Positions 24,663 through 33,421 of a stretch of 41,589 bases of DNA are shown here, in pieces (the first letter of the stretch is position 1; each line of letters opens with the position of its first letter). The position numbers and the translations under genes were made by a program. The DNA comes from Verrucomicrobiota bacterium. GTDB lineage: Bacteria; Verrucomicrobiota; Verrucomicrobiia; Verrucomicrobiales; Akkermansiaceae. The notes beneath the pieces are model-generated. The model saw nothing but the letters and a program-made list of their open reading frames with translations, did not search any database and had not been told where the DNA came from. The stretch lies in NCBI GenBank assembly GCA_004294095.1, contig RDZR01000049.1, positions 1-41,589 of the forward strand, given 5' to 3'.

Positions 24663-26264
24663 TTACATCAAGTAAAAGATTGGGAAAACGAAAATCCAGA
24701 CGAGGTCCACAAAGTGCCAAAACAATCCGCCGATTTCGACGCGGTTGGCAAGCCATTCAGGATTTTCATCAAACATTTTGCGCCCAAAAAACAAGTAATA
24801 AGCCAGCACGAGAGCGCCACCAATGACGTGCAATCCATGCAAGCCAGTGATGGTGAAATAAAGCGCGTAGTAAGTATTCCAAGTGGGAGTGAACTTGGAT
24901 GCGAAGGCCACCTTTTCCCGTGGCAGAGAAAATTCTGGGAATGTTTCATCGCCGCGCTTGGCATAATCAGGGCCGAGAAATTCTTCGCGCATTTTGATGT
25001 CTGCATCGCCGCGGTCTTTACCTTCTGCGATCGCAGCAAATTCTTTCCAGCCTAGACGATAGCGTTCTTTCGCGATGGGTTCACGCTTCGGCTTGCCTTG
25101 CTCATCTCTGCCGTAACCATCGATGAGTTCTTTCTCAATCTTTGCAACTTGCAGCTTATTCCACTCCCACGCCTTTTTCACGAATGGGTTATTTTGCACC
25201 AGCCAGGAATCATCAATCGCCTTGATTGGATCTTGCCCTTTGGCCTTGGCTCGCATCGCCAAATGACGGAAGTCCACAGCATCCATGTGGTGAAAAACCA
25301 TCGGGCTCGGCAATAGCGGGCCGGTGATCACGGTATCATCCCGCAGGCGCGATGAAGTGGCATCCTCTTTGATGTCTCTTGGCTTGAACTCAAACTTTGC
25401 TGGTGGATCGACATTGAAAGTGACGGTAGATACTTCTTCTAACAGCTCGAGCTTCGAGGCGTCCACATTCACGTCGCGGGTCAGTTCCCAGTCTTTTTTG
25501 TCAGGAAATTCTGCCTTCTTTTCACGCCATGCGAGGCGCAATGCGTCAGTGCGAAGCTCCGCATTATGAGCCCGCGCGGCGAGGTAGGCTTTTTTGATTT
25601 TGGCTAAAAGTTCAACCGAGAGTGGCTCATTGGCTTTCCCTATCGTCACTGCTGGTTTGCCAAATTCCGTCACCAAGTTGAGGTCGCTTGCTAACAAAAT
25701 TTTCGCATTGCGGTGCTCGGCCTGAGAAATGAATTCCTCGACCCATGGTTTGTGAAAACGCACCGTGCTAAAGTTGAGTTGCTTGGCCTCGACGAAGATC
25801 ATGTTCTCTTCGATTTTTTTCCCATGATGATTGAGCACGTAGCCTTTCTCATCTTTTTCATAGGCAAGGTGGCCTTCCACCACGGTGAAATCAGGCAGCC
25901 TGACCGCTTGGTGATGAAACTTGACGTTGTATTCAATGCCCTTGAGCACCATGAAAATGCCGGCGCATGCCACGGTGATGCCCATGAAAAGTTGGAACAT
26001 CCTCCAATTTCCCAACTTCAAAGATGCCCACGCGAAGACGACCGTCACCGATGAGCCAATGAGCACGAACGTGTTGATCAAACCAGGCATCACCGGCAAG
26101 GTGCGCTCCGGCCATGGGAAATCCGCACCCAAACGCAGAAACACATATGCCGAAAAGAAGCCGCCAAAGAGCATCACTTCCGAGGCCAAAAACAACCAAA
26201 TCGCTATTTTAGAATTAAAAAGACCAGTGTCTTTCCGAGGAGTGACGATGTAGGGAATTTCCAT
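24663..26264 (-). CDS. coxC: Cytochrome c oxidase subunit III with a very large soluble insertion
   Basis: A 533-residue subunit III; the bacterial five-helix form is usually about 200-240. Residues 1-112 hold the first three helices with typical motifs KIAIWLFLASEVMLFGGFFSAYV and VLKGIEY. Residues 458-533 hold the last two helices with YYALYFTITGLHGLHVIGG and EIGGLFWHFVDLVWIFVFP. Between them, at about 113-457, is a hydrophilic, Lys/Glu/Asp-rich segment with no membrane helix and no motif known to me, replacing a normal short loop. The frame is open throughout and codon use looks uniform, so this is a real in-frame insertion rather than a fusion error. By topology it should be on one side of the membrane next to subunits I and II. 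ATG 26262-26264. Confidence 0.9.
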   Translation of the reverse strand: MEIPYIVTPRKDTGLFNSKIAIWLFLASEVMLFGGFFSAYVFLRLGADFPWPERTLPVMPGLINTFVLIGSSVTVVFAWASLKLGNWRMFQLFMGITVACAGIFMVLKGIEYNVKFHHQAVRLPDFTVVEGHLAYEKDEKGYVLNHHGKKIEENMIFVEAKQLNFSTVRFHKPWVEEFISQAEHRNAKILLASDLNLVTEFGKPAVTIGKANEPLSVELLAKIKKAYLAARAHNAELRTDALRLAWREKKAEFPDKKDWELTRDVNVDASKLELLEEVSTVTFNVDPPAKFEFKPRDIKEDATSSRLRDDTVITGPLLPSPMVFHHMDAVDFRHLAMRAKAKGQDPIKAIDDSWLVQNNPFVKKAWEWNKLQVAKIEKELIDGYGRDEQGKPKREPIAKERYRLGWKEFAAIAEGKDRGDADIKMREEFLGPDYAKRGDETFPEFSLPREKVAFASKFTPTWNTYYALYFTITGLHGLHVIGGALVLAYYLFFGRKMFDENPEWLANRVEIGGLFWHFVDLVWIFVFPIFYLM

Positions 26265-26319
26265 TGGGAATGATTTAGAGGAAAGAAATCTGTTAGAAAA
26301 TCGATTAGTCTGTGAAAAA

Positions 26320-28206
26320 TTACGCTGGATCTTTAGGATCGGTTACCGGCGCTGTCACCGCGACTGGCTTATGCCACTGAGGGATGAAATCTTCAGCGTG
26401 ATCAGGACGGCTATATTCATAAGGTCCGCGGTAAACAACGGGTTCATCAATGAAATTTCCGTGGCCAGGAGGTGTCGGCGTGGCCCACTCCAGAGTCGTT
26501 GCGTTCCATGGATTATCACTCGTGACCTTGCGACCGAATTTCCATGAGGTGAACAAATTAATGATGAAGAAAATTTGGAAAAACGCCATCGCCCACGCGC
26601 CGTAGGACATGATCAAATTCATATCGATGTGTTGCGCGACGGTATTTGCGAAAACGTTAGCACTGTCTTGCGTTTTTGCCATGTAGGCATCGCCGCCATT
26701 ATACCACCGGCGATGGAATCCGGCCATGCCTTGCATCAACATCGGGAAGAAAATCAAATTCATGCAAATCAAGCTCGGCCAAAAATGCAGGTGATTGAGG
26801 GAGGAATTCATATAGCGGCCGGTAATTTTCGGATACCAATGCAAAACACCTGCGAAGAAGCCAAATAGAATCCCGGGTGCGACAACGTAGTGGAAATGGC
26901 CAATCACGTAATACGTGTCATGCAAATGCAAACCCACCAAATTGAAGGCGAGCGGCAATCCAGTGAGACCACCAATGCCGAACATGGGAATAAACGCACA
27001 AGCCCACAACATCGGCGGCGTAAAGCGAATCGATCCACCCCAAAGCGAGATCAACAGCGCCGTAATAATCACCACCGATGGGATCGAAATCAGCACCGTC
27101 GTCGTTTGGAAAAACGTCGAAACCGCCGCGCCCATGCCCGTCATATACATGTGGTGAGCCCACACAATGAAGGACAGGAATCCCAAGACCAAGACCGAGT
27201 AAACCATCGATTTATATCCCCAAAGCGGCTTGCGCGTATTGGCGGGAATGATTTCTGCGACGCAGGCGAAGGCTGGCAGCAGCAACACGTAAACTTCCGG
27301 ATGGCCCAAGAACCAGAACAAATGCTGGAACAGAAGCGGCGAGCCACCACCGGAAAGATCCGCCAAGCCTTGCGCACCGGTATAAAGCCCAGACGGCATG
27401 AAAAATGATGAATGCAAAACCCGATCCATCAATTGCATGATACCGGCCGCCTCAAGTGGAGGAAATGCTAACAGAAGCAAAAACGCGGTGACCAACATGG
27501 ACCACACAAAAAACGGCAGGCGCATCCACGTCATTCCGCGAGCTCGCAGATTGATAATCGTCGTGATAAAATTCACCGAGCCTAACAGCGAGGATGTGAT
27601 CAACAAAACCAGCCCAATGAGCCACTGAGTTTGTCCCGCCAGCCATTGGTTGACGATTTGCCCATCGGCAAAGCCGGCGAGGGGCGAATAATTCGTCCAT
27701 CCCGATTTCGCAGCACCGGATTCCATGAAAAATGAAGCACACATGACCAATCCGCCTGCGAGGTAAATCCAGTAGCTCATCATGTTGAGCTTGGGAAATG
27801 CCATGTCCACCGCACCAATTTGCAGTGGAGTCACGTAGTTTCCGAACGCGCCAAAGCCAAGCGGCACAATGCCAAGGAACACCATGATCGTGCCGTGCAT
27901 CGCACCGAACATGTTATAAGTCTCACCCGTGACTTTCCCATCTAACAGCCACCGCGCTTTCCAGCCATCGTTGAAAATAAAGCTCATCCACTCCGGCAGC
28001 GGCTGGTGCGGGTAGGCAATGCTCCAACGCATCACCATCATCAGATAAAAACCAAAGGCCAAAAACAACATGGCCGTGATGGCATACTGGATGCCGATCA
28101 TTTTGTGATCCGTCGAAAAAACATACTTCCAGAGAAATCCTGGATTGTGATGATGATCATCGTGATGGGCATCTGGCCCATGTGCAGTTGAAGGGTGAGA
28201 ACTCAT
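26320..28206 (-). CDS. coxA: Cytochrome c oxidase subunit I (heme-copper catalytic subunit)
   Basis: A 628-residue catalytic subunit reducing O2 to water. The heme ligands are His103 (GAMHGTIMVF) for the low-spin heme, and His437 and His439 in GHFHYVVAPG. CuB ligands are His302 with the cross-linked Tyr306 (GHPEVY) and His351-His352 (WAHHMY). D-channel residues of A-type oxidases are present: Asp134 and Asn141 in GAVDMAFPKLN, and Glu304. The K-channel lysine expected in PTGIKxF is replaced: the aligned stretch reads IPSVVIITALL, with Ile380 at that place. The N-terminus is His/Asp rich, and the C-terminal tail extends beyond the twelve helices. It heads the CoxA-C-D-small-small-B order. Confidence 0.96.
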   Translation of the reverse strand: MSSHPSTAHGPDAHHDDHHHNPGFLWKYVFSTDHKMIGIQYAITAMLFLAFGFYLMMVMRWSIAYPHQPLPEWMSFIFNDGWKARWLLDGKVTGETYNMFGAMHGTIMVFLGIVPLGFGAFGNYVTPLQIGAVDMAFPKLNMMSYWIYLAGGLVMCASFFMESGAAKSGWTNYSPLAGFADGQIVNQWLAGQTQWLIGLVLLITSSLLGSVNFITTIINLRARGMTWMRLPFFVWSMLVTAFLLLLAFPPLEAAGIMQLMDRVLHSSFFMPSGLYTGAQGLADLSGGGSPLLFQHLFWFLGHPEVYVLLLPAFACVAEIIPANTRKPLWGYKSMVYSVLVLGFLSFIVWAHHMYMTGMGAAVSTFFQTTTVLISIPSVVIITALLISLWGGSIRFTPPMLWACAFIPMFGIGGLTGLPLAFNLVGLHLHDTYYVIGHFHYVVAPGILFGFFAGVLHWYPKITGRYMNSSLNHLHFWPSLICMNLIFFPMLMQGMAGFHRRWYNGGDAYMAKTQDSANVFANTVAQHIDMNLIMSYGAWAMAFFQIFFIINLFTSWKFGRKVTSDNPWNATTLEWATPTPPGHGNFIDEPVVYRGPYEYSRPDHAEDFIPQWHKPVAVTAPVTDPKDPA

Positions 28207-28249
28207 GAATCCGTTAAAAATCTTTGGTAAAAACTAAATGAAATTGATG

Positions 28250-29011
28250 TTAGGGCGCTGTCGCTGGAGCCAACGAAATGGGATCCACCATGGTTTTAGG
28301 ATCGAGTGCATCACCCGGCAGCATTTTGGTATGCTCCGCAGCGAGCTCCTCGCCCGTCACCATATTGCCAGCACCGGCACGCGCAGCGGAGGCTTCGATG
28401 GCGGCTTTGGCCATATCGAGAGTGATCACATCGCCCACGGAATTGCCGAAGTTGTTGCGGACGTAGGTCATCACCGTGGCGAGATCTTCTGGAGACATAC
28501 CGATTCCTTGCGGCGGCATCACACCGTAAGTTTTGCCATTATCCACTGGGCCTGTTAGACCGTTGAGAATGATCATCGCAAAGCGCTGTGTTTCGCCAAT
28601 CACCCACGGCGTGCCGACAAGAGATGGGTAAGTCGAGCCGTTGCCTTTGGCCTCAGATCCGTGGCAACCATTGCATTTGGCAGAGTAAATTTTCGCGCCT
28701 TTCGCCATATAAGCGACAAGTGCCTCCTTCGGCACTGGACCGGTGTCTTCTGCGCCCGGAGCTGGGCTACGTTCATAGCCTTCGCGGAAAGTGGCTGAAT
28801 ACGATCCGAAATTCGCGCCACCCAAGATGCCGCCGGCAATCAAAAACACCGCTCCGCCGACCACCAACGCCCATAAGGAAATTCCTTCTTTACCATTCGT
28901 GGCGATGCGTTTTTCGCGAGCACATGCAGCAACATCGCGGACGAGTCGATCGTGGACCTCGGTGACGTTGATCGAATCCTCAAGATCCGGTTTTTTATTC
29001 GGCGTTGACAT
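28250..29011 (-). CDS. Membrane-anchored monoheme cytochrome c
   Basis: A 253-residue protein with a cytoplasmic N-terminus, one membrane helix at about 46-66 and a periplasmic cytochrome c domain. Heme attachment is CNGCH at 113-117; the methionine ligand is probably in the GVMPPQG stretch. The C-terminal end of the domain, MTYVRNNFGN, closely resembles LTYVRNSFGN in the other anchored cytochrome of the cluster (31314-32066), so the two are likely paralogs. An Ala-rich tail follows. Position between the CcoO-like gene and subunit I suggests it shuttles electrons to CuA, in place of the cytochrome domain fused to subunit II in caa3 oxidases. It occupies the place of CcoP but has one heme, not two. 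Confidence 0.88.
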   Translation of the reverse strand: MSTPNKKPDLEDSINVTEVHDRLVRDVAACAREKRIATNGKEGISLWALVVGGAVFLIAGGILGGANFGSYSATFREGYERSPAPGAEDTGPVPKEALVAYMAKGAKIYSAKCNGCHGSEAKGNGSTYPSLVGTPWVIGETQRFAMIILNGLTGPVDNGKTYGVMPPQGIGMSPEDLATVMTYVRNNFGNSVGDVITLDMAKAAIEASAARAGAGNMVTGEELAAEHTKMLPGDALDPKTMVDPISLAPATAP

Positions 29012-29047
29012 GGTAGAAAGTAGAAAGTCGCGTTAATTTTTCAATGC

Positions 29048-29752
29048 CTACTTCGCCTCTTTTTTAGGCGGGCCAAAGTTGAGTGCTGCTGGCACAGGTT
29101 GATCCTTTTTCAAAGACATCAGGTAGGAAACTAATGCCTTCGCCTCCGGGCTTGGGGAAACCTGCTTACTTGGATCGTCGCCAAATGGCAGCGCATCCGT
29201 GGAGCGATTTCCTTTCACCGGTTTCTCAACAAATAAAAACTGATATGACGGGCAGCCAGACATGAAGCGCTCTGGCAATCGGCGCGGATCGTAGAGGTGC
29301 TTATACAACCACAGCTCAGGGCTCGTTCCCACCGCGTAAATTGATTCCACCCGGCGGCCTATATTGGATAGATCTGGCCCGAGGCGCATCACTCCGATTT
29401 GTGCGAAACGCTCACCAGAAAAATCATAGGCGTTCGTTTCGCGGCGTGTATCGCCACGGTCTGGATCTGCCTTCAAGCCGGCCCAATCCGCGCGATACAT
29501 GTCATTGCCGGCATAGGTTGGGCGGATAATTTGGGTGTGGCATTGGTAGCAACCATTAGCCGCATAAACCTTTGCGCCGTCTTGAATACGGCCCGTGCGC
29601 TTCGGATAAAAAACGCCCGTTTTGCCGTCCACCGCTTCCGAGAACTCAAGCGGCGCAAGGCGGCTCATCGCCACCGATGGCGCGATCAAGATGGCCAACC
29701 ATGCGACGCCAAAGCTGGCAAACAAACCTAAGATGAAAATGCGAAGACTCAT
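29048..29752 (-). CDS. CcoO-like monoheme cytochrome c (cbb3 subunit II homolog)
   Basis: A 234-residue protein anchored by an N-terminal helix (about 5-27). It is related to CcoO of cbb3 oxidases: heme site in AANGCYQCHTQIIRP (C68-x2-C71-H72), then RLGPDLSNIGRR and YKHLYDPRRLP. In CcoO the axial methionine is in an S-x-M-P-x-Y/F context. Here the aligned stretch is ERFMSGCPSY, with Cys167 at the Met position and Met164 three residues before. Heme ligation could therefore be His/Cys or could use Met164. It sits 24 bp after the CcoN-like gene, the normal ccoNO order, but that CcoN-like partner lacks the oxygen-reducing site. Confidence 0.85.
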   Translation of the reverse strand: MSLRIFILGLFASFGVAWLAILIAPSVAMSRLAPLEFSEAVDGKTGVFYPKRTGRIQDGAKVYAANGCYQCHTQIIRPTYAGNDMYRADWAGLKADPDRGDTRRETNAYDFSGERFAQIGVMRLGPDLSNIGRRVESIYAVGTSPELWLYKHLYDPRRLPERFMSGCPSYQFLFVEKPVKGNRSTDALPFGDDPSKQVSPSPEAKALVSYLMSLKKDQPVPAALNFGPPKKEAK

Positions 29753-29776
29753 GAGGAAATTGGCTGGTTTTTCATG

Positions 29777-31279
29777 TTAATGGGCGGCCGCGTGTCCAGG
29801 GCCGGCGTTATCAATATCCCCTTCTTCTCCATGCACACTGCCGGAATGATGCGGCTTAAGCAGCAATGTGGGATGCGAACTGCGGCGGCCAAGGCCCACC
29901 CACATCAGCGTGAGATGGATGAAATAAAAGATGTTAGAAAATAACAAAAAGCACCAAGTAATCGTCGTCGCCACTGCGTAGGGATACGCACGCGATGCAG
30001 CCGCCTGCCACGGCAACTGCCATGATTCTTCACCGATGCCTTGCTGCAAACCACCAAACAGAGCAACCAACGCCACCGTCACGATGCCATAGGCAGAAAA
30101 CAGAAAATGAATTTTAATCAATCGGCTCGAAATCCACTCGCGGCGCGTCACCCGAGGCACAATGAAATAAATCGCACCAAACGTCACCAAGCCGAAAAAT
30201 CCGTATAGCGCCAAAATTTCAAACCCATAATTGGAAAGTGAAAATTGTGTGAGTTGCAGCGTGCTTCCGGGTAAATTCAAAAAGACGGCGGCAAAGCCTA
30301 ACAACAACATCGCCACCACACCCGCCGTCATGAATCGCAAGGCCGGGCTGCTTGATAAGGTCTGAGTATCACTCATGACCGTTTTCAAAAGATTCAGACC
30401 CGAGGCAAACAATGGCACGGCCAACAACACCGTAGCGGCTGCGCCCATCATTGGAATCCAATACGTGATCGGTGCTCCAGCCAATTTTTGCATGCCAGCC
30501 CATGGTGCAATCACCGCCAGCGACCAAAAGCCAAGCTGGGCCAACGAATAACTAAACACCGGACGGCCAGTGACTTTCGGTGCCAGATAAAAGGCCGCCG
30601 CTAGCGCAACTGGCGTGAAAAACAAAAAGATCAATGCCGATTTATACCACGCCGCCACTCCAGCCGCCATCACCGGGTGGCTCGGAAAGACATGCAAAAG
30701 CAGATTGGCCGAAGCAAAAATCCACGGGAACCAAATGATCGCAGCTAGCAGATACCATTGGGAAATATACGTATGCCCCTCCGGTCTGACACGAAACTGG
30801 ATGAAGGCACCCATCGTGATGACGATAAACGTCGCTAACAAAACCGGCCATGCAAACACCGGAAACTCCAACCAAGGAATTCCAGTGCCGTAGCCAGCGA
30901 GAATGCCAATCACGCCCAACATCACTACCAAATTCCAGACATGCCCGGCAGCCAACAATGTGCCCGCATTGGTGCACGTTTTACGCGAGAGCCGCGCCAT
31001 CAACCAAATGATCACCGCAAATGCTGCCTGAAATCCCCAACCGTAAATCAACGCGTTGATGTGCGCCGGTGCCACACGGCCATAGGTCAGCCAGCCGTAA
31101 TCATTCAAAAAAGACGGCCAATGCACCTTGGTTGATCCGATGATGGCCAGCACCATCGATACCGCCAACCACGCCGCACCGCTGGTTAAAAAAAACATCA
31201 CCGGGTGACGCAACGAACGGTCGATCCCCACGCGAAGCAAGGCATCTTGATCTGGGCCGGTGGCTGACGAAGTAGTCAT
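29777..31279 (-). CDS. CcoN-like membrane protein without heme-copper ligands
   Basis: A 500-residue, twelve-helix-type protein that aligns along its length with CcoN, the catalytic subunit of cbb3 oxidases (APAHINALIYGWGF, APKVTGRPVFSY, GLVTFGAIYFIVPRVTRREW). Only one ligand histidine remains, His73. Against P. stutzeri CcoN recalled from memory, the CuB histidine of WYGHNAV becomes Ser214 (WYKSALI), the GPHHLHY pair becomes Gln264-Lys265 (GMQKLAG), and the GHVH ligands of heme b3 and low-spin heme become Phe353 and Ile355 (GFEI). O2 reduction by this subunit is therefore not expected. It probably serves as a structural docking subunit. ATG 31277-31279 (MTTSSATGPD) is chosen; the longer frame to 31363 would overlap the preceding gene. 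Confidence 0.85.
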   Translation of the reverse strand: MTTSSATGPDQDALLRVGIDRSLRHPVMFFLTSGAAWLAVSMVLAIIGSTKVHWPSFLNDYGWLTYGRVAPAHINALIYGWGFQAAFAVIIWLMARLSRKTCTNAGTLLAAGHVWNLVVMLGVIGILAGYGTGIPWLEFPVFAWPVLLATFIVITMGAFIQFRVRPEGHTYISQWYLLAAIIWFPWIFASANLLLHVFPSHPVMAAGVAAWYKSALIFLFFTPVALAAAFYLAPKVTGRPVFSYSLAQLGFWSLAVIAPWAGMQKLAGAPITYWIPMMGAAATVLLAVPLFASGLNLLKTVMSDTQTLSSSPALRFMTAGVVAMLLLGFAAVFLNLPGSTLQLTQFSLSNYGFEILALYGFFGLVTFGAIYFIVPRVTRREWISSRLIKIHFLFSAYGIVTVALVALFGGLQQGIGEESWQLPWQAAASRAYPYAVATTITWCFLLFSNIFYFIHLTLMWVGLGRRSSHPTLLLKPHHSGSVHGEEGDIDNAGPGHAAAH

Positions 31280-31313
31280 GGAATTTCTAAAAAATGGATG
31301 ATGGGGAAAAATT

Positions 31314-32066
31314 TTACGGCTTAACGAGTTCCTCGCGCTTGACTTGTGGCTTGCCCACTTCACTGCGCAACGCGGCTACTTGATCCGGCTTCACCGCCGA
31401 TGCCTTATTGCCAAAACTATTGCGGACGTAGGTGAGCACCGCGGCGACTTGATCGTCCGTCTGGTAGGCAAGCGCAGCCATCCCGCCCGGAATGTTGTAT
31501 TCCACGCCCTTGACCGTGATGCCACCGACCAATCCGCGCAATTGGATTTTAATCAAATTAGAAATCGGCCCGGCAACCCACTCGGACCCAGCCAACGGCG
31601 GACCAATGCCGCCTTGACCTTCCATGCCGTGGCACGCACTGCAAATCATATAGCTCGCTTTGCCCAACTCCATCACCGCTGGATCGATCGGCTCGTCAGC
31701 CGCAGGCGCGGCATCCATCGCTGTGGTATCGACGGCTGGTGCCTCGGCAATTTTCTTCGCAGTCGCCGAGCCCGGGACGATTTGCTCCGGCTTTTCGATT
31801 GCCACCGGCTTGCTCGCTAGCAAGGCGGCCGCCGCAGCTGGGATTGCCTTTTGAATTTCCTCTTGGCTGAGTGATGCCACTTGAGCGGCCTCGATTTTTT
31901 TGCGCGTTTCGTAGCGAGGCACCGCCGCAGCGTCTTCGAGGCTCGTCGGCTCAGAGCGATTGAAAAGCCAGACCACCGCAACCAACACGGCAAAGATCAA
32001 AAGTGTGCCTAGTCCCCACCAATAAGTGGCGAAGCGGAGGAATGGATTGTCGCGGGATGGATCCAT
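31314..32066 (-). CDS. Membrane-anchored monoheme cytochrome c with Ala/Pro-rich linker
   Basis: A 250-residue protein: N-terminal helix at about 15-36 (WWGLGTLLIFAVLVAVVWLF), then a flexible linker rich in Ala, Pro and Glu (about 40-128), then a cytochrome c domain with heme site CSACH at 142-146 and a likely methionine ligand in IPGGMAALAY. Its C-terminal LTYVRNSFGN matches the paralogous cytochrome at 28250. The long linker would let the heme reach from ACIII towards the oxidase. It lies 17 bp after actF and 34 bp before the CcoN-like gene, at the junction of the two complexes. Confidence 0.87.
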   Translation of the reverse strand: MDPSRDNPFLRFATYWWGLGTLLIFAVLVAVVWLFNRSEPTSLEDAAAVPRYETRKKIEAAQVASLSQEEIQKAIPAAAAALLASKPVAIEKPEQIVPGSATAKKIAEAPAVDTTAMDAAPAADEPIDPAVMELGKASYMICSACHGMEGQGGIGPPLAGSEWVAGPISNLIKIQLRGLVGGITVKGVEYNIPGGMAALAYQTDDQVAAVLTYVRNSFGNKASAVKPDQVAALRSEVGKPQVKREELVKP

Positions 32067-32083
32067 GGGAAAATTGCGGAAAA

Positions 32084-33394
32084 TCAGTTAGAAAGGTTAG
32101 CGGATTCGAGAATGCGAGGATCGCGGTTTGCATACACCGAGTGTTGGCCAATCGCGCGGATTAAGAAAAAGATGAACGCAGCACCAATGGTGACGAAGGC
32201 AAGAATATCACCCCAAAACGCGCCGGAAATGCTCACTTGGATGTCTCCAAAAACCTCGGGCTTGATATTCCCAAGCGAGACACCGCGCTCTGGAATGCTG
32301 ATCAAATAATGGTCGAGCGCGTGCATGCACAACGTGTAAACCGCCACAATCGAGAGCAATTTCGGGTTTTTCTTCAGCCATGCTTGCAGCAAAATTACGA
32401 ATGGCACCACAAAGTGGCCAAAGACCAAGGCAATCTGCGCGACGTTCCAATTTCCAGTATTCCGAATCAAGAAATACGATGTCTCTTCGGTAATGTGTGC
32501 ATACCAGATCAGGAAAAATTGCGAAAACGTGATGTAGGCCCAGAATGTGGTGAACGCGAATAGCAATTTCCCCATGATGTGAAAATGCTCACCCGAGGTC
32601 ACATGCTTGAGGTGGCCCATGCTTTTTAACCAGGTGCAGACAATGATGATCACCGCCATCGAGTTGAGCGCCGTGCCTGCAAAGAGATACACGCCCCACA
32701 TCGTCGAGAACCATTTGAAATCGAGCCCTTTAAGAAAATCAAAGCCCGTGAACGTGATCGTCAGCGCGAAAATAATCAACGAATAGGTCGAATGAAAGCG
32801 CGCCCGGAACAAACGCTTAGTGCCCGGATTTGGATCTTTATCCTGATCCGTCGAAAGTTTACGCAAGCCGATGATCACAAATCCTAAGAAAAAGAAATAA
32901 AAGCCCATGCGCAGATACCAAAATGGCAAATTGAGGAACCAATACTTGTTGTAAAGCAAGTGATCCACATGGTGCAAATGCTCCTTGATATCGCCTTGAG
33001 CCGCACGCTGCGTATTCATCCACTCATACAAATATTGCTGCACATGCGGGAAAAATAACGGAATCGCAAACAAGAACATCCATGGAAAAGTCGATCCCAA
33101 ATTTTCAAACGTGCGCCGCACCGATGTGCCCCAACCGGAGTTGGAAACATTGTGCAGCAGGGTCCAAAACACGCCGCCAATCGATAGCGTGAGGAAAAAG
33201 TAAAAAGCAAAAACCCATGAATACGCATAGCAGCCTTGGATTTTCTCCGATGCGAAGAATAAGGCATAAATACTCAGCAACGAGCCGAGCACCGCAATGG
33301 CCAAGGCCAGCGTTTTTACTTTGGCAACCTTCGAGGAATCCAAGTGATCGCCCTCGATGGCGATGTCTGCCGATGTGACGTGGTGATGAGCCAT
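32084..33394 (-). CDS. actF: Alternative Complex III subunit ActF
   Basis: A 436-residue polytopic membrane protein, the second quinol-side NrfD-like-fold subunit of ACIII. About ten helices are visible. Characteristic ActF stretches include AYSWVFAFYFFLTLSIGGVF, the internal FRARFHSTYSLIIFALTITF region, and FAFTTFWAYITFSQFFLIWYA near 285-305. ActF pairs with ActC in the membrane; it is thought to be structural or to contribute to proton translocation rather than to quinol oxidation. It starts 27 bp after actE, in the usual A-B-C-D-E-F order. Confidence 0.93.
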   Translation of the reverse strand: MAHHHVTSADIAIEGDHLDSSKVAKVKTLALAIAVLGSLLSIYALFFASEKIQGCYAYSWVFAFYFFLTLSIGGVFWTLLHNVSNSGWGTSVRRTFENLGSTFPWMFLFAIPLFFPHVQQYLYEWMNTQRAAQGDIKEHLHHVDHLLYNKYWFLNLPFWYLRMGFYFFFLGFVIIGLRKLSTDQDKDPNPGTKRLFRARFHSTYSLIIFALTITFTGFDFLKGLDFKWFSTMWGVYLFAGTALNSMAVIIIVCTWLKSMGHLKHVTSGEHFHIMGKLLFAFTTFWAYITFSQFFLIWYAHITEETSYFLIRNTGNWNVAQIALVFGHFVVPFVILLQAWLKKNPKLLSIVAVYTLCMHALDHYLISIPERGVSLGNIKPEVFGDIQVSISGAFWGDILAFVTIGAAFIFFLIRAIGQHSVYANRDPRILESANLSN

Positions 33395-33421
33395 TTCGTT
33401 ATGAATTTTCAGTAAAATTGA

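Noticed and set aside
26890-27408. 172-residue plus-strand frame opposite coxA
   Set aside because: Its Arg/His/Gln-rich translation is the typical shadow of a membrane-protein gene on the other strand.
31280-31363. N-terminal extension of the CcoN-like protein
   Set aside because: It would overlap the preceding cytochrome gene by 50 bp, and the residues do not resemble the family.
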